From positions 1 through 13,305 of the forward strand of contig CADCUE010000086.1 in assembly GCA_902805805.1 (NCBI GenBank): 13,305 nt of DNA, written 5' to 3'. A program made the position numbers and the translations under genes. Shown here in pieces: positions 7,702 through 13,305 of the stretch (the first letter of the stretch is position 1; each line of letters starts with the position of its first letter). The stretch comes from an uncultured Frankineae bacterium (lineage in GTDB: Bacteria > Actinomycetota > Actinomycetes > Mycobacteriales > SCTD01). The notes below the pieces were generated by a model. That model was not told where the DNA came from and did not search any database. It saw only the letters and a list, made by a program, of their open reading frames with translations.

Positions 7702-7730
7702 GGCCGGGCCGTACGCCCTGCCGGCCTCAG
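7698..7730. terminator. Bidirectional hairpin between convergent genes
   Basis: CTGAGGCCGG (7698-7707) pairs perfectly with CCGGCCTCAG (7721-7730) around a 13-nt loop. The TGA of the aldehyde dehydrogenase gene and the TCA (reverse-complement stop) of the channel gene lie inside the two arms and pair with each other. There is no U-tract on either side, as is usual for actinobacterial hairpin terminators. The stem is identical on both strands and so could end transcription from both genes. Confidence 0.6.
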
Positions 7731-8743
7731 CGGGACGCGTCGATCCGGTCGGCGGCGACGTAGTAGAGCGTCGCCCCCGGCTCGACGGGCCGGTCCCACG
7801 GCGGGCTCACGACCAGGGCGCCGTCGGCGCGCACGGCCAGCAGCGTCGCGGAGTGCGTCCGGCCGAGCCAGGTCTGGGCGTCGCCGACCGTGCGGTGGGG
7901 GAAGCCGGTCGGCACGGTCAGCGAGTAGGTGTTGCCGTGGCCACCGCTGCTCATCAGGTCGTTGTAGACCTGCGTGATGCCGGGGTCCACGGCCTCCTCC
8001 GACAGCAGGTACGGCATGTGCCACTGCACGCACTGCACGTCGGGGTTGACGTAGCGCAGGTGCTCGCGGCGGCCGAGGTCGCGCAGGGCCGCGACCAGGT
8101 GGGCGTCCGGGTTCGCGTGGTTGACCGCGACCGCGATCGCCAGCGTCTCGTTGTCGTCGCGGCCGTCGACGACCACCGTCCGGGCCCGCTCGACGCAGGC
8201 CCGACGCAGCACGTCCTCGCGGGTGAGGTCACCGCGCACGAAGTGCACCTCGGGAAGCACCGCGGCCATCGGGTGCTCGGCCAGCTCGGGCCACGCGCCG
8301 ACCACCACCGAGCGGCCCTCCACCGTGAGCTCCTGCACGATGCGCTCGGTGCGCCCGGGCAGGTAGCCGAGCAGGACCAGGTGGTCCGTCAGGTCCAGCG
8401 CGGCCTCGCCCCGCATCCGCCGACTCCTCCCCGCCGAGATCACCTCGGCCAGCCGCGTGAACAGCAGCGTCAGGGTCACGATGCCACCGACGACGACGTA
8501 CGCCCCGGCGAGCCGCCCGCCGGTCGACACGGGGAACAGGTCGCCGTAGCCCACGGTGGCCGCCGTGACGACGAAGTACCACCAGTAGTTGCGCGGCTGC
8601 GCGATCTCGCTGTCGGCCGGCTCGAGCAGGGCCATCGCGAGCCAGCTGGTCAGGAACACGAAGCCGGCGATGGCCAGCGGCAGGCGCCAGCCCGTCAGGC
8701 GCACGTGCAGCAGACGCGCCAGCCGAGCGGCGAAGATCGGCAC
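7727..8743 (-). CDS. Two-helix potassium channel with RCK (TrkA-N/TrkA-C) domains
   Basis: The 338-residue product has a first membrane helix (about 21-40), a pore helix and the K+ selectivity filter TVGYGD (63-68), a second helix (about 78-96), an RCK-N Rossmann domain from about 121 (HLVLLGYLPGR, the nucleotide-binding loop), and a C-terminal RCK-C domain (about 260-335). This is the MthK-like layout: ligand or nucleotide binding to the cytosolic RCK ring gates a tetrameric pore. The filter is intact, so a K+-selective channel is expected in the plasma membrane. The start is GTG 8743 with AGGAGG 3 nt upstream. It follows the exported-protein gene by 57 bp and may have its own promoter. The gating ligand is unknown. 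Confidence 0.93.
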   Translation of the reverse strand: MPIFAARLARLLHVRLTGWRLPLAIAGFVFLTSWLAMALLEPADSEIAQPRNYWWYFVVTAATVGYGDLFPVSTGGRLAGAYVVVGGIVTLTLLFTRLAEVISAGRSRRMRGEAALDLTDHLVLLGYLPGRTERIVQELTVEGRSVVVGAWPELAEHPMAAVLPEVHFVRGDLTREDVLRRACVERARTVVVDGRDDNETLAIAVAVNHANPDAHLVAALRDLGRREHLRYVNPDVQCVQWHMPYLLSEEAVDPGITQVYNDLMSSGGHGNTYSLTVPTGFPHRTVGDAQTWLGRTHSATLLAVRADGALVVSPPWDRPVEPGATLYYVAADRIDASR

Positions 8744-8773
8744 CGGCCTCCTGTCACGCGTCGGACGCGGCCG

Positions 8774-8804
8774 AACCTACCGCCGCGGACGGCTCGCCGG
8801 TCAC
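8774..8804 (-). promoter_or_regulatory. Candidate promoter of the channel gene
   Basis: On the minus strand TAGGTT (8779-8774) fits a -10 hexamer and GTGACC (8804-8799), overlapping the preceding gene's stop, matches four of six -35 positions, with a somewhat long 19-bp spacer. This would give a leader of roughly 24 nt carrying the AGGAGG site. Inferred only. Confidence 0.35.
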
Positions 8805-9490
8805 CGGACCAGGGGGATCCGCAGCGGGAGGAACGGCGGGGTCCACGGTCCCGCGTCCGCGGCACCTCCGCAGGCGGCCTCCGGGCGCGAGAGTGCGTCG
8901 TCGAGCCGCCCGGCGTAGGCCCTCTGCTCAGGACCCACGGCGATGCGCTGGTGCACGTCGCGGCCGTCGACGGACGAGTGGAGCACCAGGTCGCGCGGCG
9001 CCGGGGCGCCCTCGGCGCCGCTGGTGCAGTCGACCAGGCGGTGCGCCACCACCGTGCCGCTCCACCCGGGGCGCAGCGGCCGACCACGCTCGGAGCGCAC
9101 CCGGACGTCGGCGTCGTCCAGCACGTCGACGTCCCAGGCGCCGGGGACCAGCTCGGCCGAGGTCAGCACGACCGCGTGCCCGCTCGTGTTGACGACGTCG
9201 ATCTGCAGGCCGACGTGCAGCTGTCCGGGCGGTCCCGGGCCCACGCGCGGGACCACCGCCGCGCTCGAGCTCAGGACCAGCTCCGAGGACGCGGCTGTGT
9301 CGCGCGGGTCGCCCGACCGGCGCTGCACCAGCACGGCACCGGTCAGCAGGACGACGCCGGCCAGGCCGATCGCCGCGGTGCGCTGTCGCGGTGTCGGGCG
9401 CCAGGCCGGTGCCTCGCGGCCGCTCGTCAGGACGTCGGTCGGCGGCTCTGCCGCCGGTGCAGAGGTGTCCTGGGGTGTGCCCCCGCCCAT
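8801..9490 (-). CDS. Single-pass membrane-anchored protein of unknown function
   Basis: The 229-residue product has a Pro-rich cytosolic N-terminus (about 1-36), one hydrophobic helix (about 38-55), and an extracytoplasmic part of about 170 residues with two cysteines (C155 and C207) that could be bridged. Alternating beta-like segments (HVGLQIDVVNTSGHAVVLTSAE, given here as residues about 92-113) suggest an immunoglobulin-like or cupredoxin-like sandwich. I recognise no family. The ATG at 9490 lacks a Shine-Dalgarno, but a -10-like TACGGT lies exactly 7 nt upstream, so a leaderless transcript is likely and supports this start. The gene lies between the YaaA and channel genes on the same strand, with no functional link visible. 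Confidence 0.72.
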   Translation of the reverse strand: MGGGTPQDTSAPAAEPPTDVLTSGREAPAWRPTPRQRTAAIGLAGVVLLTGAVLVQRRSGDPRDTAASSELVLSSSAAVVPRVGPGPPGQLHVGLQIDVVNTSGHAVVLTSAELVPGAWDVDVLDDADVRVRSERGRPLRPGWSGTVVAHRLVDCTSGAEGAPAPRDLVLHSSVDGRDVHQRIAVGPEQRAYAGRLDDALSRPEAACGGAADAGPWTPPFLPLRIPLVR

Positions 9491-9497
9491 GCGGCGA

Positions 9498-9503
9498 ACC
9501 GTA
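9498..9503 (-). promoter_or_regulatory. Leaderless -10 element of the exported-protein gene
   Basis: TACGGT on the minus strand is followed by 7 nt and then the ATG at 9490, the spacing expected when transcription starts at the A of the start codon. No Shine-Dalgarno is present. No good -35 is visible. Confidence 0.45.
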
Positions 9504-9535
9504 CGCCCGTTGGCAGCACCCGGTGAGGCGGTTGC

Positions 9536-10279
9536 TCAGGACGGGAGGGCGCGTGGCGGCCCGAGCAGCACGAGGTCGACGCGCCGCCCGTCGACCTCGA
9601 CGAGGTCCGCGACCGACCGGCCGACCTCCGCGACGTCGCGGAGCGAGCGGGCTCCCGACTCGCACAGCGCGCGGGCCAGCAGCCCCTTGGTGTGCTTGTT
9701 GTCGTGGCTGACGACGGACCGCGTCCCGTCGGTGTCCCGCAGCACCCGCACCTGCACCGCGTGCGGCACGCGGGCGAGCGCGGCGTACGCCCCCGACCGC
9801 AGGTCGACGACGAGCCGGGCGGACGCCAGCTCCGGTTCGAGCACCGGCCGCCAGGCGGCCGTCAGCGAGCCGACGCCGGGCAGCGACGTGCCGCCGGACA
9901 GCCGGTACGCCGGGACGGGGTCGCGCGGGTGCAGCAGCCCGAACAGCGCGCTCGCCACGCGCAGCGAGCCGGCCGCGCGACGGCGGCCCGCAGGCGACAG
10001 CGTGGCAGGCGACAGCGCCTCGTAGACGACGCCGGTGTAGCGGCGCAGCGCCGGCATCGTCGGCGAGCTGGTCAGCACGGCGTCGTGGGCGACCTCGCCC
10101 GCGGGGCAGCCCAGCGCCGCCCGCAGCGCGTCCGGGTCCTGCCTCGCCGCGGTCTGCAGCGCGGTGACCAGCCGCTCGCGGACCGGGTTCAGCGCCGGGT
10201 GGGACAGCCGGGCCAGGTCCAGCGGCGCCCCTCGTCCGCCGACGGCCTTGCTCTCGGACGGCGGGAGCAGGACCAGCAC
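9536..10279 (-). CDS. yaaA: YaaA-family (DUF328/UPF0246) peroxide stress protein
   Basis: In E. coli YaaA lowers free intracellular iron during hydrogen peroxide stress and thereby limits Fenton damage; the family has a DNA-binding-like fold and is cytosolic. The 247-residue product carries the family signatures: LLPPSESK (4-11), YTGVVYEAL (81-89), ALFGLL and [11 protein letters not shown] (111-130), VDLRSGAYA (158-166) and HDNKHTKG (192-199). Its length matches the family. The start is GTG 10279; no Shine-Dalgarno is present, but a promoter -10 ends 6 nt upstream, which points to leaderless translation. The gene is divergent from proS with about 84 bp between starts. No oxidative-stress regulator site was recognised. 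Confidence 0.93.
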   Translation of the reverse strand: MLVLLPPSESKAVGGRGAPLDLARLSHPALNPVRERLVTALQTAARQDPDALRAALGCPAGEVAHDAVLTSSPTMPALRRYTGVVYEALSPATLSPAGRRRAAGSLRVASALFGLLHPRDPVPAYRLSGGTSLPGVGSLTAAWRPVLEPELASARLVVDLRSGAYAALARVPHAVQVRVLRDTDGTRSVVSHDNKHTKGLLARALCESGARSLRDVAEVGRSVADLVEVDGRRVDLVLLGPPRALPS

Positions 10280-10285
10280 GCGGTC

Positions 10286-10313
10286 ACGCTAGCGGCGCCG
10301 TGCGAGGGGACAA
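10286..10313 (-). promoter_or_regulatory. Candidate promoter of yaaA
   Basis: On the minus strand TTGTCC (10313-10308) and TAGCGT (10291-10286) form -35 and -10 hexamers with a 16-bp spacer. The start codon follows 6 nt after the -10, so the transcript would be essentially leaderless. The -35 overlaps that of the divergent proS promoter. Confidence 0.5.
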
Positions 10314-10337
10314 CCCGCGTGCGGGCGCCGATAGCCT
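10307..10337 (+). promoter_or_regulatory. Candidate promoter of the proS operon
   Basis: TAGCCT (10332-10337) is a good -10 hexamer. GGGACA (10307-10312) matches four of six -35 positions at a 19-bp spacing. The expected start of transcription is near 10344, leaving a leader of about 20 nt with the Shine-Dalgarno GAGAGGA before proS. No T-box-like leader fits in this short space. Confidence 0.45.
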
Positions 10338-10363
10338 GGCACCACCCGACGAGAGGACTCCCC

Positions 10364-12088
10364 GTGCTCCGCATGTCCACCCTGTTCCTGCGCACGCTGC
10401 GTGAGGACCCGGCGGACGCGGAGGTCCCGAGCCACCGACTGCTGGTGCGCGCCGGCTACGTCCGCCGCGTCGCGCCGGGCGTCTACTCGTGGCTGCCGCT
10501 GGGCGTGCGCATGCTGCAGCACGTCAGCCGCGTCGTGCGCGAGGAGATGGACGCGATCGGTGCGCAGGAGGTGCTGTTCCCCGCGTTGCTGCCCAAGGAG
10601 CCCTACGAGACCAGCGAGCGCTGGACGGAGTACGGCGACCTGCTGTTCCGCCTCAAGGACCGGCGCGGCAACGACTACCTGCTCGGCCCGACCCACGAGG
10701 AGCTGTTCACCCTCATGGTCAAGGGCGAGTACAGCTCGTACAAGGACCTGCCCGTGATGCTGTACCAGGTCCAGACCAAGTACCGCGACGAGGCCCGGCC
10801 GCGGGCCGGCATCCTGCGCGGGCGCGAGTTCGTCATGAAGGACAGCTACAGCTTCGACGTCGACGACGAGGGGCTGCAGCGCTCCTACGACCTGCACCGC
10901 GAGGCGTACGTCCGCACCTTCGACCGCCTCGGCCTCGACTACCGGATCGTGTCGGCGGTCAGCGGCGCCATGGGCGGCAGCGCCTCGGAGGAGTTCCTCG
11001 CGCCGGCGCCGACCGGTGAGGACACCTTCGTGCAGTGCACGTCGTGCGACTACGCCGCCAACACCGAGGCCGTCGAGCTGCGCGCCGCCGAGCCGAGCGA
11101 CCCGGCGGCCGCTCCGGCGCTGCAGGTGCTGGACACCCCCGACACGCCGACGATCGACACGCTCGTCACCGCGCTGGCCGAGCTCGGCCACGACGTCAAG
11201 GCCGGCGGGACGCTCAAGAACGTCGTGGTCACGCTGCGCTGGCCCGACGGGAGGACCGCGCCGCTGGTGGTCGGGGTGCCCGGTGACCGCGACGTCGACG
11301 TCAAGCGCCTCGAGGCCAACCTCAGCCCGGCCGAGGTGCTGCCGTTCGACGCCTTCGACGCGCATCCCCAGCTCGTCAAGGGCTACATCGGCCCGCAGGG
11401 GCTGGAGGGCGTGCGCTACGTCGTCGACCCGCTCGTCGTGCGCGGCAGCGCCTGGGCCACCGGCGCCAACTCGCCCGGTCAGCACGCCGTCGACGTGGTG
11501 ATGGGACGCGACTTCGAGCCCGCCGACGTGGTCCCGGCCGCCGAGGTGCGTGCCGGCGACCCCTGCGGCCGGTGCGGGTCACCGCTCGAGATCGGCCGCG
11601 GCATCGAGATCGGCCACATCTTCCAGCTCGGCCGCAAGTACGCCGACGCCTTCGGCCTGGACGTCCTCGGCGCCGAGGGCAAGCCGGTGCGCGTGACGAT
11701 GGGGTCGTACGGCATCGGCGTGTCGCGCGCGATCGCCGCCATCGCCGAGCAGTCGCACGACGACAGGGGACTGGCCTGGCCGCGGTCGGTCGCACCGGCC
11801 GACGTGCACCTGGTCGGCATCGGCAAGGCCGACCAGGGCGCCGTCGCCGAGCGCCTGGCGGGCGAGCTCGAGGCGCGGGGGCTCACCGTGCTGCTCGACG
11901 ACCGCCGGAAGGTCTCGCCCGGCGTGGCGTTCAAGGACGCCGAGCTGCTGGGCATCCCGACCTCCGTCGTGGTCGGCAAGGGCCTGGCCGACGGGCTCGT
12001 CGAGCTCAAGGACCGCCGCACCGGCGACTCCCGCACGGTCGCGGTCGACGAGGTCGTCGAGGCCGTGGTGGCCGAGGTCCGCGCGTAG
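10364..12088 (+). CDS. proS: Prolyl-tRNA synthetase, bacterial type with INS editing domain
   Basis: ProRS charges tRNA(Pro) with proline in the cytosol. The 574-residue product has the N-terminal signature [16 protein letters not shown], class II motif 2 (TKYRDE 138-143 to [12 protein letters not shown] 153-164), an INS editing domain (about 230-400; K285 and H374 match the E. coli editing residues K279 and H369), motif 3 ([10 protein letters not shown] 446-455), and a C-terminal anticodon-binding domain (about 480-574). Two CxxC pairs flank INS (CTSC and CGRC) and could bind zinc. GTG 10364 has GAGAGGA 6 nt upstream and gives MLRMSTLF, the usual beginning; the ATG at 10373 is an alternative. 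The stop is TAG, the only one in the window, followed at once by the in-frame GTG of the deacylase gene. Confidence 0.98.
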   Translation: MLRMSTLFLRTLREDPADAEVPSHRLLVRAGYVRRVAPGVYSWLPLGVRMLQHVSRVVREEMDAIGAQEVLFPALLPKEPYETSERWTEYGDLLFRLKDRRGNDYLLGPTHEELFTLMVKGEYSSYKDLPVMLYQVQTKYRDEARPRAGILRGREFVMKDSYSFDVDDEGLQRSYDLHREAYVRTFDRLGLDYRIVSAVSGAMGGSASEEFLAPAPTGEDTFVQCTSCDYAANTEAVELRAAEPSDPAAAPALQVLDTPDTPTIDTLVTALAELGHDVKAGGTLKNVVVTLRWPDGRTAPLVVGVPGDRDVDVKRLEANLSPAEVLPFDAFDAHPQLVKGYIGPQGLEGVRYVVDPLVVRGSAWATGANSPGQHAVDVVMGRDFEPADVVPAAEVRAGDPCGRCGSPLEIGRGIEIGHIFQLGRKYADAFGLDVLGAEGKPVRVTMGSYGIGVSRAIAAIAEQSHDDRGLAWPRSVAPADVHLVGIGKADQGAVAERLAGELEARGLTVLLDDRRKVSPGVAFKDAELLGIPTSVVVGKGLADGLVELKDRRTGDSRTVAVDEVVEAVVAEVRA

Positions 12089-12565
12089 GTGAGCGGCAGG
12101 GGGACGCCGGCCACCCAGCTGCTCGAGCGCGAGGGCGTCCCGCACACCGTGCACGCCTACGAGCTCGAGGACCGGAGCGGGTCGTACGGCGAGGCCGTCG
12201 CCGCCGCGCTGGGTGTGGAGCCGGAGCGGATGTTCAAGACCCTGCTGGTCAGCGTGGACGGACGGCTGGTCTGCGGCGTCGTGCCGGTCGCGGGCTCGCT
12301 GGACCTCAAGGCGCTGGCCGGTGCGGTCGGCGGCAAGCGCGGCGTCATGGCCGAGCCCGCCGCGGCCGAGCGGTCGACCGGCTACGTCGTCGGCGGGATC
12401 AGCCCGCTCGGCCAGCGGACCCGTCTGCCGACGGTCGTCGACGAGACCGCCGAGCTGCACGACACCGTGCTGGTCAGCGCGGGGCGCCGGGGCCTGTCGG
12501 TCGAGCTCGCGCCGGCCGACCTCGTCCGGCTGACGGCCGCCGTGGTGGGCGATGTCGCGCGCTGA
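12089..12565 (+). CDS. ybaK: YbaK/EbsC-family aminoacyl-tRNA deacylase, probably Cys-tRNA(Pro)
   Basis: YbaK hydrolyses Cys-tRNA(Pro), a mischarging product of ProRS that the INS domain cannot remove. The 158-residue product is of normal length and carries the family pattern: TPAT at the N-terminus, YGEAVAAALGVEPERMFKTL with the key lysine K50, GKRGVMAE, the strongly conserved TGYVVGGISPLGQ, and SAGRRGLSVELAPADL. The start is GTG directly after the proS stop, in the same frame; GAGG lies 11 nt upstream, so translation is probably coupled to proS. Gene order and family together support Cys-tRNA(Pro) as substrate, though related members act on other tRNAs. Its end overlaps the next gene by 14 nt. 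Confidence 0.93.
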   Translation: MSGRGTPATQLLEREGVPHTVHAYELEDRSGSYGEAVAAALGVEPERMFKTLLVSVDGRLVCGVVPVAGSLDLKALAGAVGGKRGVMAEPAAAERSTGYVVGGISPLGQRTRLPTVVDETAELHDTVLVSAGRRGLSVELAPADLVRLTAAVVGDVAR

Positions 12566-13305
12566 GCCGGTGCAGGCGGTCCTGTTCGACTGGGGCGGCA
12601 CGCTGTCGGTGCACGCCGACGTCGACCTGCTGACGATGTGGCGCGCGGCGGCGCAGGTGCTGGCGCCCGACGATCCCGAACCCGTCGCCGCGCAGCTGCT
12701 CGCCGCGGAGGAGCGGTGGTGGCGCGAGTCCATCGCGGTCGGCGACCGCAGCGGCACGACCGAGCAGCTGGTGCGGTCGGTGGCCCGCGAGACGCACCTC
12801 GACGTCGCCGGAGCCCTCGCTGCCTACCACGACGCGTGGGAGCCGACCGTCGCGCACGATCCCGCCGCGGTGCCGGTGCTCACGGCCCTGAAGGAGCGCG
12901 GTCTGCGGACCGGACTGCTGTCCAACACGCACTGGCCCCGCGCGCTGCACGAGCGGTGGCTGCACGACGCGGGTCTGCTCGAGCTGCTCGACGTCCGGCT
13001 CTACACGAGCGGGATGACGCACATGAAGCCGCACCGGGAGGCGTTCGGCGCGCTGCTGGAGGCCGTGGGCGTGGCGCCGGCCGCCGCGGTGTTCGTGGGT
13101 GACCGGCTGCGCGACGACGTCTCGGGGGCGCAGGCCGTGGGGATGCGCACCGTGCACCTGACCGGTCGGCCGGTCGAGGGCTTCGACGTCGTCCCGGACG
13201 CCGAGCTGGTCACCCTCGACGGGCTGGTGGAGCTCGTCGACGGCTGGGGGACCGCCCCGCCGCAGCGACCGGTCGGACGGTCGGCCGCCGGTCGGCCCGC
13301 CAGCT
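12552..13305 (+). CDS. HAD-superfamily hydrolase (partial, runs off the window)
   Basis: The frame is open to the window edge (251 complete codons). Motif I is FDWGGTL with nucleophile D13, motif II is SNT (124-126), motif III is K159 in MKPHREAF, and motif IV is GDRLRDD (183-189, with acidic D188 and D189). A helical cap lies between motifs I and II (about 20-100). Motif I has Gly (G15) where phosphatases carry a second Asp as acid/base, as in haloacid dehalogenases and some other branches, so phosphatase activity should not be assumed. The last residues visible (about 230-251) are Pro/Arg/Gly-rich and extend past the usual end of the fold. ATG 12552 lies inside the deacylase gene (14-nt overlap), suggesting coupling. 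Substrate unknown. Confidence 0.85.
   Translation, partial: MSRAEPVQAVLFDWGGTLSVHADVDLLTMWRAAAQVLAPDDPEPVAAQLLAAEERWWRESIAVGDRSGTTEQLVRSVARETHLDVAGALAAYHDAWEPTVAHDPAAVPVLTALKERGLRTGLLSNTHWPRALHERWLHDAGLLELLDVRLYTSGMTHMKPHREAFGALLEAVGVAPAAAVFVGDRLRDDVSGAQAVGMRTVHLTGRPVEGFDVVPDAELVTLDGLVELVDGWGTAPPQRPVGRSAAGRPAS

Noticed and set aside
7490..9526. 678-codon plus-strand open frame opposite the channel and exported-protein genes
   Set aside because: Shadow frame; the minus-strand products show membrane helices and an intact K+ filter, while this one shows only biased composition.
10338..10363. T-box or other riboswitch upstream of proS
   Set aside because: The proposed promoter leaves a leader of only about 20 nt, too short for such an element, and no T-box motif was seen.
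1..13305. CRISPR arrays, IS elements, att sites, tRNA or rRNA genes, toxin-antitoxin or defence islands
   Set aside because: No direct repeats with spacers, no transposase or integrase motifs, no RNA-gene signatures and no composition shift were seen. The window looks like stable core chromosome.

Overview
The window is chromosomal DNA of a high-GC Gram-positive bacterium (Actinomycetota). By eye the sequence is strongly GC-rich, third codon positions are almost all G or C, 12 of the 13 main genes whose stop lies in the window (counting the small candidates separately) use TGA, and GTG starts are common. The block dxr - M50 site-2 protease - ispG - DUF4081/GNAT acetyltransferase is the arrangement known from Mycobacterium (dxr, rip1, gcpE and the following acetyltransferase). 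Nothing in the sequence fixes the genus; a Nocardioides- or Blastococcus-like actinobacterium is only an impression. Coding density is very high, with no IS element, CRISPR array, tRNA, rRNA or sign of recent transfer.

Layout. 1-1330, minus strand: a CBS-pair plus BON protein with a good upstream promoter, and a small single-pass membrane protein. 1391-6052, plus strand: dxr, the Rip1/RseP-type protease and ispG, joined by ATGA overlaps (dxr to protease through a possible 12-codon mini-ORF), then a two-domain GNAT acetyltransferase. 6163-7701, plus strand: an aldehyde-dehydrogenase-superfamily enzyme behind a 110-bp gap that contains a 15-bp palindrome. 7698-7730: a hairpin shared by two convergent genes, in which the two stop codons pair with each other. 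7727-10279, minus strand: a two-helix potassium channel with RCK domains, a single-pass exported protein, and a YaaA-family peroxide-stress protein. 10280-10363: a compact divergent promoter region. 10364-13305, plus strand: proS, a YbaK/EbsC-type deacylase that starts on the base after the proS stop, and a HAD-superfamily hydrolase that overlaps it and runs off the window.

How the genes work together. Dxr and IspG are the second and the penultimate enzymes of the methylerythritol phosphate (MEP) route to isoprenoid precursors; the intramembrane protease between them is co-transcribed by conserved synteny. ProRS (with its INS editing domain) and the YbaK-like protein together form a proofreading set for tRNA(Pro): INS clears Ala-tRNA(Pro) and YbaK clears Cys-tRNA(Pro) in characterised bacteria. 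The remaining genes look like independent housekeeping or stress functions.

I did not find a convincing undescribed system. The best leads are small: the mini-ORF relay between dxr and the protease, the in-frame proS-TAG-ybaK junction (the only TAG stop in the window), the stop-codon-pairing hairpin, and the HAD protein without the usual second aspartate of motif I.
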